Assembly: GCF_014836635.1 (NCBI RefSeq)
Contig: NZ_JACSQL010000001.1
Span: 868,001 to 932,000, forward strand
Direction of reading: 5' to 3'
DNA from: Paenibacillus gallinarum
Lineage (GTDB): Bacteria > Bacillota > Bacilli > Paenibacillales > Paenibacillaceae
Length of the DNA stretch: 64,000 nucleotides
In this document: positions 56,077-64,000 of the stretch, one piece after another
How the letters are laid out: each line of letters begins with the position of its first letter
Position numbering within the stretch: position 1 is the stretch's first letter
Made by a program: the position numbers and the translations under genes
Notes under the pieces: generated by a model
What the model was told of the DNA's origin: nothing
Databases searched by the model: none
What the model saw: the letters and a program-made list of their open reading frames with translations, nothing else

Positions 56077-57033
56077 ATGTCACAGATCTCTACGGACACT
56101 AGAGTGGCGGAGCGCAAAAAAACAAGAGGTCTAGCGGTTCGGTTATGGAAACAATGGGAGCTCCAGCTTATGGTGATCCCGGCTTTGATCATTGTATTCA
56201 TATTTAGCTATATTCCGATGTACGGTGTGCTGATGGCCTTTCAGGATTACAGTATCTTTGATGGATTTTGGGCTAGCCCTTGGGTAGGATTTAAACATTT
56301 TGAAATGTTCTTTAATGCACCTGAATTCTGGACCATTATGAGAAATACGCTCGTCATTAGTGCGTTAAAGTTAATCATTGGTTTTCCTGCTCCCATTATT
56401 CTAGCGCTGATGTTAAATGAAGTTAAACAAATGGCATTTAAACGAGTGATTCAGACCATTAGTTATTTACCTCATTTTCTGTCTTGGGTTATTGTTGCTG
56501 GATTTGCAATGTCAATCCTCTCAACGGATAACGGTAGCTTAAATATTTTATTGCAGTCCCTGCATGTAATTGATGAACCTATTGGGTTCCTTGGGACAGC
56601 TGAATATTTCTGGACAATTCTTGTAAGTACAAATGTATGGAAAGAAATTGGTTTTAACTCGATTGTATACTTAGCGGCGATCGCAGGAATTAACCCAAGT
56701 CTATATGAAGCGGCGGAGATGGACGGTGCAAGCCGATTAAAACAAATTTCGTTTATTACGATACCTTCCATTATGCCCGTGATTATTATTTTCTTTATCC
56801 TTGCGATTGGTAACTTATTAAATGCAGGTTTCGAAGACATCTTGCTGCTTGGTTCAAACCCGGTTCTCCGAGATGTTTCCGATGTTATTGACACCTATGT
56901 TTACCGAATTGGTATAGAGAATCAGCGTTTTTCTTACGCGACAGCTGCTGGACTTTTTAAAGCCGTTATCAGTGTAACTCTCCTTACGGTAGCTAACTAT
57001 ATCGCACGCAGATCGGGGAACAGCTTATGGTAG
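56077..57033 (+). CDS. CUT1 sugar ABC transporter permease (LplB-like)
   Basis: A 318-aa inner membrane permease with six helices and the MalF-type cytoplasmic EAA loop (YEAAEMDGASRLKQISFITIPS, about 209). The FKHFEMFF and RNTLVISALKLIIGFPAP segments are typical of LplB/YtcP-group permeases of Paenibacillus. ATG after AGAGGAGGGGG. It forms an importer with the next two genes. The ATPase is not encoded here; a shared MsmX-like ATPase is expected. Confidence 0.92.
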   Translation: MSQISTDTRVAERKKTRGLAVRLWKQWELQLMVIPALIIVFIFSYIPMYGVLMAFQDYSIFDGFWASPWVGFKHFEMFFNAPEFWTIMRNTLVISALKLIIGFPAPIILALMLNEVKQMAFKRVIQTISYLPHFLSWVIVAGFAMSILSTDNGSLNILLQSLHVIDEPIGFLGTAEYFWTILVSTNVWKEIGFNSIVYLAAIAGINPSLYEAAEMDGASRLKQISFITIPSIMPVIIIFFILAIGNLLNAGFEDILLLGSNPVLRDVSDVIDTYVYRIGIENQRFSYATAAGLFKAVISVTLLTVANYIARRSGNSLW

Positions 57034-57078
57034 GATTCATCGTGCAACAAGGAGATATGTCACAAGGGGGACATCTAG

Positions 57079-57975
57079 ATGAAACACCGAAGTTTGAATG
57101 ATCGATTGATGATGTTTATCATCTACACTCTTCTTATTTTACTAGGGTTCTCTACATTCTATCCTTTCTGGAATGCGCTGGTGGTCTCCTTTAATGAAGG
57201 GATGGATACGTCTCTCGGAGGTATAACCTTTTGGCCCCGGGAGTGGACACTCGAGAACTACAGCATTGTATTCCAAGACAGCCGGATATTAAATGGATTT
57301 TACATATCGATCATGAGAACACTAATCGGTACTTTATTTTCCGTTCTATTTACAGCGATGCTTGCGTTTGCGATGTCCAAACAGGACCTAATCGGCAGGA
57401 AATATTATATGGTCTTCTTTATCGTAACGATGTACTTCAGTGGTGGTTTGATTCCTTCATTTTTAGTAACACGAAGTCTTGGTCTGATGGATTCTTTCTG
57501 GGTGTTCATTATCCCGACGTTGATCAGTGTATGGAATATGATTATTTTCCGAACCTTCTTCCGTGGATTACCGGATGGGTTGCTTGAGTCAGCGCAAATT
57601 GATGGATGCGGTCATTTTAAAACTTTTTTCCGCATTGTCCTTCCGCTTTCAGGTCCTGTTATAGCGACTTTGTCGCTATTCACGGCAATCTTCCACTGGA
57701 ATGAATGGTTCTTACCGAGTATTTATATTAACAATGAAAAGTTATTGCCTATTCAATCCATGCTTCAACAGATACTGAATTCTAACATCATGAGTGAACA
57801 GATGTCGCAGCTAGACTCTGCTGCACAAGCCCGTATGTCTCGTATGAGAAGTGTGACCACGAAGTCGCTTTCTATGGCAACGATGATGGTTGCTACACTT
57901 CCGATCATTGCCGTATATCCTTTTGTACAAAAGTATTTTGTGAAGGGTGTGCTGGTTGGATCGCTGAAAGAATAG
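57079..57975 (+). CDS. CUT1 sugar ABC transporter permease (LplC-like)
   Basis: The second permease, 298 aa, six helices, MalG type. The EAA loop reads LLESAQIDGCGHFKTFFRIVLPLSGP (about 168), and the end has the typical AVYPFVQKYFVKGVLVGSLKE. ATG after AAGGGGG, 45 bp after the first permease. The likely cargo is an oligosaccharide or glycoside. Confidence 0.93.
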   Translation: MKHRSLNDRLMMFIIYTLLILLGFSTFYPFWNALVVSFNEGMDTSLGGITFWPREWTLENYSIVFQDSRILNGFYISIMRTLIGTLFSVLFTAMLAFAMSKQDLIGRKYYMVFFIVTMYFSGGLIPSFLVTRSLGLMDSFWVFIIPTLISVWNMIIFRTFFRGLPDGLLESAQIDGCGHFKTFFRIVLPLSGPVIATLSLFTAIFHWNEWFLPSIYINNEKLLPIQSMLQQILNSNIMSEQMSQLDSAAQARMSRMRSVTTKSLSMATMMVATLPIIAVYPFVQKYFVKGVLVGSLKE

Positions 57976-58045
57976 GTGGTTAAAGTTCATTTGACTTTGG
58001 ACCATAGATTGTTTTGCCAGACATATTAAGGGGAGGGTTACAAAG

Positions 58046-59710
58046 ATGTGGAAAAAAAGAAACAAGGGAACTAGCATCTTGCTAGTTGCACTGCTTGCAT
58101 CAGCTATCGGGATTGCAGGGTGTTCAAGTAGTAATGGGGGAACAGCTGTTACACCGGAAGCAGAACCTACTCCGCCAAAAGAAAACGTAGAATCAACTTC
58201 TTTTGAACTGGGGAAAGAAGATTTAAATTTTACTTTCTACGGTCATTATGATTGGTACACAATGCCGCAGTGGGGCGGCGACGAAGCAAGTAAATGGATC
58301 AAAGACAATAAAAAAGTGAATGTATCTGCAATTAATTCCGGGGGAAATGCTGCTCAAAAGCTAAACACGATGATTGCTGCATCTGAACTCCCTGATGTGA
58401 TCTGGATGGACCGTAATGCGGATGTAGAGCGTCTGCGTGAGGCGGGAGCGCTTGTCCCATTCGATGATTATCTTGATAAATATCCGAACCTGAAAGAGTG
58501 GGCTGGAGAAGATACGTTAAATATGCTTCGCTCTAGCGACGGCAAGTTATATCAATTCCCGAATTGGTATACTTCACAGCCAAATGGTAATGCGGGATAC
58601 TTAGTTAACAAGAAGATGTACACGGAGCTTGGTGAGCCAGCACTAGAAACAACAGAAGACTTGTATAACTACCTTGTACAAATTAAAGCAAAATATCCGA
58701 ATGTTGTTCCGTTTGAACCGGATCTTGCGGTAGATGGCCAAGGACTAGATGTTCTTTACGGCTCCTTTGGCGAAGATCATCCTCCCGTCTTTGTAAAGGA
58801 AAGAGGAGTACCAAAAGATAATCAGCTGACTTCTATTTTCCTTGATCCTGTATTTAGAGAATCAACGCAATATGCAAGCAAATTGTTCCGTGAAAAATTA
58901 ATGGCACAAGATGCACTTACTCAAACAAAAGACCAAATCAAGGAAAAAGTATATACAGGGCGCGTTGCTGTAGCAGCAGGTGCAAGTCCGACAGAGTATG
59001 GTGCTGTGGGTGATATTGAGCTGAAGAAAAAGGATCCAAATGATGGTTACTTCATGATCTGGCCTGTGCACAAAGAGGGTCTCGACAAAAACAAAATCTG
59101 GGCGGGTACGTATAACAGTCTTGGTTGGAACGTAAGTGTCATTACGAAAAGTGCAAAAGATCCAGAAAAAATCTTTGCTTTTCTTGACTGGTACACATCT
59201 CCAGAAGGTCAACGTGTCATTATGTGGGGACCTGAGGGGAAATACTGGGATGGAACAGATGAAGATGGAGCTCCGAAATTCACGGATGCTTATGTAACAG
59301 ATGTGGAAGGACGCAACAAAATGATGGATGCAACGGTTAACCTTCAGTGGAATGGAAATACCGTTTTTGTTGATAATGCCAAAATGAAGTTTGAACAATC
59401 ACTTCCAGCAGATCAGCAAAACTGGGAGACAAAATATCAATCCGAAGTTACTTGGAAAACACAGTTCGATGCGACAGAATATATCAACCTTACGGCGATG
59501 CCTGAGTCCGAAGAAGGAATTATTCAGCAGCAATTGAATGAAATTTTCACAGAAGCAAGAGCCAAAGCGCTTTATGCAAAAAGTGATGAGGAAGTATTAT
59601 CTATCCTAGATAAAGCCCATGAAAATGCAGTAGCTATCGGATATGATAAGTTACTTGCTTTCAAAACAAAAAAATGGCAAGACAATATCGCTAAAATTTC
59701 TGGGAAATAA
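58046..59710 (+). CDS. extracellular sugar-binding lipoprotein (LplA-like)
   Basis: A 554-aa type 1 extracellular solute-binding protein. The signal peptide ends with the lipobox IAGC (Cys27), so the mature protein is membrane anchored by a lipid. Length and the DVIWMDRNADVERLREAGALVPFDDYLDKYPN segment match LplA/YtcQ-type proteins serving the two preceding permeases. ATG after GGGGAGGG. Ligand unknown. Confidence 0.92.
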   Translation: MWKKRNKGTSILLVALLASAIGIAGCSSSNGGTAVTPEAEPTPPKENVESTSFELGKEDLNFTFYGHYDWYTMPQWGGDEASKWIKDNKKVNVSAINSGGNAAQKLNTMIAASELPDVIWMDRNADVERLREAGALVPFDDYLDKYPNLKEWAGEDTLNMLRSSDGKLYQFPNWYTSQPNGNAGYLVNKKMYTELGEPALETTEDLYNYLVQIKAKYPNVVPFEPDLAVDGQGLDVLYGSFGEDHPPVFVKERGVPKDNQLTSIFLDPVFRESTQYASKLFREKLMAQDALTQTKDQIKEKVYTGRVAVAAGASPTEYGAVGDIELKKKDPNDGYFMIWPVHKEGLDKNKIWAGTYNSLGWNVSVITKSAKDPEKIFAFLDWYTSPEGQRVIMWGPEGKYWDGTDEDGAPKFTDAYVTDVEGRNKMMDATVNLQWNGNTVFVDNAKMKFEQSLPADQQNWETKYQSEVTWKTQFDATEYINLTAMPESEEGIIQQQLNEIFTEARAKALYAKSDEEVLSILDKAHENAVAIGYDKLLAFKTKKWQDNIAKISGK

Positions 59711-59762
59711 TTCAATTTCATACTCGCTCATTTCATTTAGTAAAGTATAATAATGGTAAACG

Positions 59763-59792
59763 CGCACCGCTCTTTTTTTAGAACGGTGCAAT
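59763..59792 (+). terminator. possible terminator hairpin after the binding protein
   Basis: GCACCG and CGGTGC are inverted around a T-rich loop, with CGC/GCG extensions. The T-run is inside the loop, so termination is uncertain; it may instead punctuate the start of the regulator transcript. Confidence 0.4.
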
Positions 59793-59841
59793 GCGTTTAT
59801 CATTTATTCGTTGTGAATTCTCTACAAGGGGGAATGACACT

Positions 59842-61008
59842 ATGTATCAGGTACTCATTGCAGACGATGAGATTTTAGATCTGGAAGGGATGTGTCAATT
59901 TATCCCTTGGGCAGAATTGGGGCTTGAAGTGACGGGAGCCGTGAATAATGGATTCGAAGCTCTGGAAGTGATGGAAACAAAACATGTCGATATTTTAGTT
60001 ACGGATGTACATATGCCTGGGATGACTGGAATGGAGCTGGCTCGTAAAGCCCTTCAACTGCGTCCAGATTTAAAAATAATATTTGTAAGCGGATACCAAG
60101 ACTTCGCTTATGTTAAGGAAGCTTTGTCCTTACAAGCCTATAGTTATGTGCTGAAGCCAATGGATGATCAGGAACTGATTACCGCACTTCAAAAAATAAC
60201 GAATGAATTGAACGAAAAACTTCTACGCGAAGAAATGGACTTGGTATTTAGTCAGGCAGCGATCAAATCCATCGAGTATCACCTGATTGGAACACGCGTA
60301 GCTCATAAAAGTGAACAACATACAGATATATACCGAATTACATCGGATGCGAAAGCGCTTATTTTTAATAAACCACTGGATTGCTTGGTCTCCTGTCTGC
60401 TTGCTTGTGATCGAGTTATGGTACAGGAAGAACTTAAAGAGATGCTTGGAGTAGATCGTGGCGAAAACATCAAATCTCAACTGCATTTTATGGTGCTGTA
60501 TTTACTTATACGTATCGATCATTATGTCAGTACTCAATTGAATTACCCTGTTGGTTTTATTCCTCTTAACGAACTTGAGGTAGAGAAGATCAAAAACCAT
60601 CAAACCAAAAGTGAACTTCTCTTCTGGTTGACAGATCATTTATTGAATCTATTCGACATGGAGAATCACCCGAGGTTCAAGCAAAAGAAACATGCCAAGG
60701 TGATCGGGCGGGTTATTCATTATATAGAAGAACATTTACATCTGAATGTGACTCTCCGCGAGGTCGCTGACGAGCTATGCTTTTCTCCTAATTACTTAGG
60801 AGCGATCTTCAAGGAACAGACGGGGAAAAGTTATAATGAGTATATTATTGCCCTGCGTATGGAGAAAGCCCGGGACTTATTGCAAGATCCAAAAATCAAA
60901 GTGTATGAGGTAGCTGATCGCGTCGGATACCGATATATGCCGTATTTCAGTAGACAATTCAAAGAAACATATGGGATGACTCCTATTGAATATCGTAGAA
61001 AAGCATAA
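59842..61008 (+). CDS. YesN-type response regulator (AraC DNA-binding)
   Basis: A 388-aa cytoplasmic regulator. REC domain 1-120 with DDE (about 8-10), phosphoacceptor Asp54 in VTDVHMPG and Lys in LKPMDDQEL. Two HTH motifs of an AraC domain fill the C-terminal 100 residues (LREVADELCFSPNYLGAIFKEQTGKSYNEYI; YEVADRVGYRYMPYFSRQFKETYGMTP). ATG after AAGGGGG; a longer frame to 59791 lacks a site. Likely activates the adjacent sugar importer. Here it precedes its kinase. Confidence 0.92.
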   Translation: MYQVLIADDEILDLEGMCQFIPWAELGLEVTGAVNNGFEALEVMETKHVDILVTDVHMPGMTGMELARKALQLRPDLKIIFVSGYQDFAYVKEALSLQAYSYVLKPMDDQELITALQKITNELNEKLLREEMDLVFSQAAIKSIEYHLIGTRVAHKSEQHTDIYRITSDAKALIFNKPLDCLVSCLLACDRVMVQEELKEMLGVDRGENIKSQLHFMVLYLLIRIDHYVSTQLNYPVGFIPLNELEVEKIKNHQTKSELLFWLTDHLLNLFDMENHPRFKQKKHAKVIGRVIHYIEEHLHLNVTLREVADELCFSPNYLGAIFKEQTGKSYNEYIIALRMEKARDLLQDPKIKVYEVADRVGYRYMPYFSRQFKETYGMTPIEYRRKA

Positions 61009-61028
61009 GAAAGAATGAGGCTGGCTCC

Positions 61029-62819
61029 ATGTATAAACGGATGAATCAGAGTGCGAAATTTTTACCTTTTGGCTGGAAATTATTTATTTCTTATCTCGTC
61101 TTCATTATCCTCCCGGTCGTAATCTTGGGATATACCGCTAACTCCATTCTGGTCGATTCCATGCGGACACAAACCATCACCAATCTACAGGGAACACTTG
61201 CTCAGATGAGGGATAATGTCAGCTATAAATTAAGGGATACCGAAAGAATATCAGATATGCTTTACTACGATGAGGCGCTTGCACTGAGTCTTAGGAGTTC
61301 AGAAGAAGGCTGGATCAGTTACGAGAAAACATCAACGACTCTTCTTCCGAAATTTAGGCAAGCGGTTGAATCAACGAATCAAAAATTATGGTTGTCTATT
61401 TATCTGCGGGATCCGAACTTACCCGAAGTATATTATGATGCAGGACCAGTAGATTTACTAAAGGTGAAAGATAAATATTTTGATGTATATCATATTAATC
61501 GAATTCAATTTGAGGAATGGTATCGAAGTTTCCCGCCTGAGAAGTATGGCAAGACAATGAAATGGTCTCAAGTGGATGATGATGAACAGTTTGAACGAAT
61601 TTCTTTACTTCGGCGGTTGGTGAATACACTAGATCCTCTTGATTTGAAAGAAATTGGTTTTATTCGCGGCAGTATCTATCTATCTGAATTGTTTGAAAGT
61701 ATGGATTATAATAAAATCGGTCCGGGAAGTATGATTGAAGTTGTCGATCAGAATGGCCAAAAAATGTACGCTACCAGTGATCTGAATGCAGAAGGTCATC
61801 ATGCCAAGCGTAATGAGAGTGCTTCAAGTGAACTGATTATCCATGAGGAGATACCGGAGCTTGACTGGACAATTACTGCCTATGTACCTCAAGGGATTTT
61901 GGGAAAAGGAGTACAGAAAGTTACCCAGATCACGCTGCTGATCTGCTTTTTGTTTGTAGTATTGATTAGTGCGGTAGCCAGCTATTTCTCCAGATATATT
62001 TCGAAAAGATTCAGTAAGCTGATCTCCGTACTTGTTATGTTTCAGCAGGGGGATTATCATAAACGAATTCATTATAAAGGAACCGATGAATTTACATTAA
62101 TAGCGGATGCGCTTAATAAAATGGGGGAGCAAACGGAACATTTAATTGGGGAAGTGTATGAAACCAACCTGAAAAATAAACAGGCTGAACTTGAGTCGCT
62201 TCAAGCCCAAATTAATCCCCATTTTTTATATAACACGCTTTCTTCAATCAGTCGGCTAGCGAAGTTTGGAAGAGTGGAGCAGCAGCATGAAATGGTCATG
62301 AATTTAGCAAAATTTTACCGGCTGACCTTAAATGATGGGAAGACCATCATTTCTATTTATAAAGAACTCGAACAGGTGCAGGCTTATCTGGATATTCAGA
62401 AGGTGAAGTACGGAGACCGTATGGAAGTGGATTTTAATATTGATCCTGATCTATTGCGGTATTAGACAATCAAGCTGATTTTACAGCCTTTTATTGAGAA
62501 TGCACTAGAGCATGCCTGGTGTGGAGATCGAATTTATATCCGGGTCACGGGTGAACAGCTCGAGGACAAGGTTGTATTTCAGATCATTGATGATGGAGTC
62601 GGCATGAAGTCTCCGCATGCACAATCTTTGCTTGAAAAAGATAGAAATAAACAAAAAGGGTATGGAATATGTAATGTACATGAACGGATTCAGTTGTCTT
62701 TTGGTGAAGAGTACGGGGTAACCATTTATAGTCAGCTTGGTATTGGAACAAGTATCACAATCATCATTCCGGTGCAGAAAAAGAGTGGTCTCTCACCAAA
62801 GAAATCAGATTTTGGTTGA
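61029..62819 (+). pseudogene. YesM-type sensor histidine kinase interrupted by TAG
   Basis: A membrane sensor kinase partner of the preceding regulator. Residues 1-478 give a first helix (about 14-36), an extracellular sensor domain, a second helix (about 291-312), HAMP (about 313-365) and the His_kinase domain with the LQAQINPHFLYNTL motif. Then a TAG at 62463-62465 stops the frame. The same frame continues without shift as TIKLILQPFIENALEHAW (N box), IIDDGVGM (G1) and GYGICNVHERIQLSFG (G2), ending at 62819. The break removes the whole ATPase domain. It is a point nonsense change or a sequence error. Confidence 0.88.
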
Positions 62820-62877
62820 TTTTACCACAACATTCCTAGTAACATAGGCATAAGAAAGTATAAAGGAGAGACATCTT

Positions 62878-63402
62878 ATGCATGAGCATCGGCTGCTGGA
62901 TAGTGAACATTCCAAGGAATTGTTCTCTTATTACGGTTTGGCGGTATACTACTCACAAGCCTTAGAACAACAACTCGTCAATTTGCTGGTGCTAATGAAG
63001 CTGACGCAAGGAAAGATTAGCCCGGAAGAGGAACTTACGAACTTATATTACAAAAAATTAGGAAGTTCATTAGGTCAACTGGTTCATGAAATACAGCATA
63101 ATTTTGATTTCTCAGAAGAGGAAAGTATTCTTTTAAATAATATATGGAAAAAACGAAATTATATCGTGCATGATTATTTTAAGGAACGCATATTAGAAAC
63201 CTTCACTCCCGAAGGTCGTTCTCAGATGATTGATGAGCTTATTGAATTCAAAGATCAGGCGCAGAAGCTGGAGTATAAACTACTGCATTACACACAAGTG
63301 CTGATTAATCAGCTTGAACTCGAAGAGGAGACGGATCAAGAGTTATACGATGAGGAATGGGAAGACGGCTATTCGGCTGATGGTGATGAGAATTCAAAAT
63401 AA
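62878..63402 (+). CDS. hypothetical protein with HEPN-like R-X4-H motif
   Basis: I do not recognise a named family for this 174-aa protein. It is helical and ends in a very acidic tail (EEETDQELYDEEWEDG). Residues 92-98 read KRNYIVH: Arg93-X4-His98, the R-X4-6-H motif of HEPN RNases, placed after a helix and before KERILETF as in HEPN folds. No MNT-type antitoxin partner is next to it. ATG after AAAGGAGAG. HEPN assignment is inference. Confidence 0.6.
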   Translation: MHEHRLLDSEHSKELFSYYGLAVYYSQALEQQLVNLLVLMKLTQGKISPEEELTNLYYKKLGSSLGQLVHEIQHNFDFSEEESILLNNIWKKRNYIVHDYFKERILETFTPEGRSQMIDELIEFKDQAQKLEYKLLHYTQVLINQLELEEETDQELYDEEWEDGYSADGDENSK

Positions 63403-63406
63403 TAAT

Positions 63407-63470
63407 AAAAACCCTCTTGCAAAATTGTGATTGCTCTCTAGGCAAACCAATTTTGCAAGAGGGTTTTTTA
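63407..63470. terminator. bidirectional terminator between convergent genes
   Basis: AAAACCCTCTTGCAAAATTG pairs with CAATTTTGCAAGAGGGTTTT, giving about 20 bp around a 20-nt loop, with A- and T-rich edges for both strands. Confidence 0.88.
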
Positions 63471-63494
63471 TGTGAGTTCGTGCATGATTGTTGA

Positions 63495-64000
63495 TTACAG
63501 CGGGACAGATGTCTGCGCTAGGGCTGGCTGTTTCACTTGATCTGTAACAGTGGAATCAGGCAGTAAATTCCCTTGTTGAAGTTGATACATCTGATAGTAT
63601 CGTCCGCCAAGAGCCATTAGCTCATCATGATTTCCGCGCTCCGCAATCTGCCCTTGGTGAAGAACTAATATCTGATCGCTACTACGAATGGTAGAGAGAC
63701 GATGGGCAATGATAAAAGTGGTTCTCCCTTTTTTCAAAACTTCCAGCGCACTTTGGATAATGGCTTCTGTTTCCGTATCAATATTGGCGGTTGCTTCATC
63801 TAAGATCAGGATAGCAGGATCATAAGCTAGTGCCCTTGCAAAAGAAATCAACTGGCGCTGCCCAGCAGATAAGGTGCTTCCTTTTTCTACGACGGGTTCG
63901 TCAAAACCTTGCGGAAGATGAGAGAGTAACTGTTCCGCACCCACATCCCGAAGGGCCTTTTCAATGGTATCTCGAGAAATTTTATTATCATTCAAGCTGA
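63495..64000 (-). CDS. multidrug-type ABC exporter, C-terminal fragment
   Basis: The end of an ABC exporter of the fused membrane-ATPase type; the gene continues past the window edge. Seen in order: the Q-loop to signature helical part (TIEKALRDVGAEQLLSHLPQGFDEPV), signature LSAGQRQLISFARAL, Walker B ILILDEATANID, and switch His in IIAHRLSTIRSSDQI, then the usual ALGGRYYQMYQLQQG tail plus about 20 extra residues. Resembles the YheH/BmrD group, substrate unknown. No start is visible: the frame is open at 64000. Confidence 0.9.
   Translation of the reverse strand, partial: SLNDNKISRDTIEKALRDVGAEQLLSHLPQGFDEPVVEKGSTLSAGQRQLISFARALAYDPAILILDEATANIDTETEAIIQSALEVLKKGRTTFIIAHRLSTIRSSDQILVLHQGQIAERGNHDELMALGGRYYQMYQLQQGNLLPDSTVTDQVKQPALAQTSVPL

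Noticed and set aside
56013-56201. Small minus-strand frame at the start of the sugar permease
   Set aside because: No ribosome site or family; it overlaps the coding start of a clear permease.
62463-62465. TAG as a recoded (pyrrolysine or suppressor) codon
   Set aside because: No pyrrolysine genes or insertion element are seen and the site is not catalytic; a nonsense change or sequence error is simpler.

Overview
The window is a chromosomal segment of an endospore-forming, low-to-moderate GC Firmicute, most probably Paenibacillus or a close relative. This rests on gene order, strong AGGAGG-type ribosome sites, frequent TTG and GTG starts, and sporulation genes (dpaAB, spoIIIE, sleB, spoVS). 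No rRNA, tRNA, CRISPR array, insertion sequence or prophage is visible.

From 1 to about 44 kb nearly every gene reads left to right and follows the conserved Bacillus block polC - rimP - nusA - ylxR - ylxQ - infB - rbfA - nrnA - truB - ribF - rpsO - pnp - ylxY - mlpA - dut - dpaAB - dapG - dapA - rnjB - tepA - ylzJ - spoIIIE - sleB - ymfF/H/I/J/K/M - yajQ - pgsA - cinA - recA - recX - rny - ymdB - spoVS - M19 dipeptidase - pduL - miaB - ricA. It carries translation initiation, RNA maturation and decay, the end of the lysine/dipicolinate pathway, DNA translocation and recombination. Compared with Bacillus subtilis, ylxP and asd are absent from their usual places, and a sleB copy with a clear sigma-G-type promoter sits after spoIIIE.

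From about 44 to 55 kb the order becomes accessory. It holds a thioesterase, an NAD salvage operon (Nudix/winged-helix regulator, nicotinamidase, nicotinate phosphoribosyltransferase), a YhdH-type oxidoreductase behind paired palindromic operator-like sites, a lone moaB on the minus strand, a COG0523 GTPase next to a ten-cysteine copper-storage-like protein, an alpha/beta hydrolase, and argS behind a full T-box leader with an Arg (CGC) specifier. A small ABC exporter pair follows.

From 56 to 63 kb there is a CUT1 carbohydrate importer (two permeases and a binding lipoprotein) with a catabolite-response-like site upstream, then a YesN-type regulator and a YesM-type sensor kinase. The kinase is broken by one in-frame TAG before its ATPase domain. 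The window ends with a small protein carrying an R-X4-H motif of HEPN type, and the 3' end of a multidrug-type ABC exporter on the minus strand.

No wholly new multigene system is evident. The most notable signals are the kinase nonsense codon, the ATT start of ymdB, a strong promoter firing directly into a terminator ahead of recA, operator-like inverted repeats upstream of two accessory genes, and the HEPN-like orphan.
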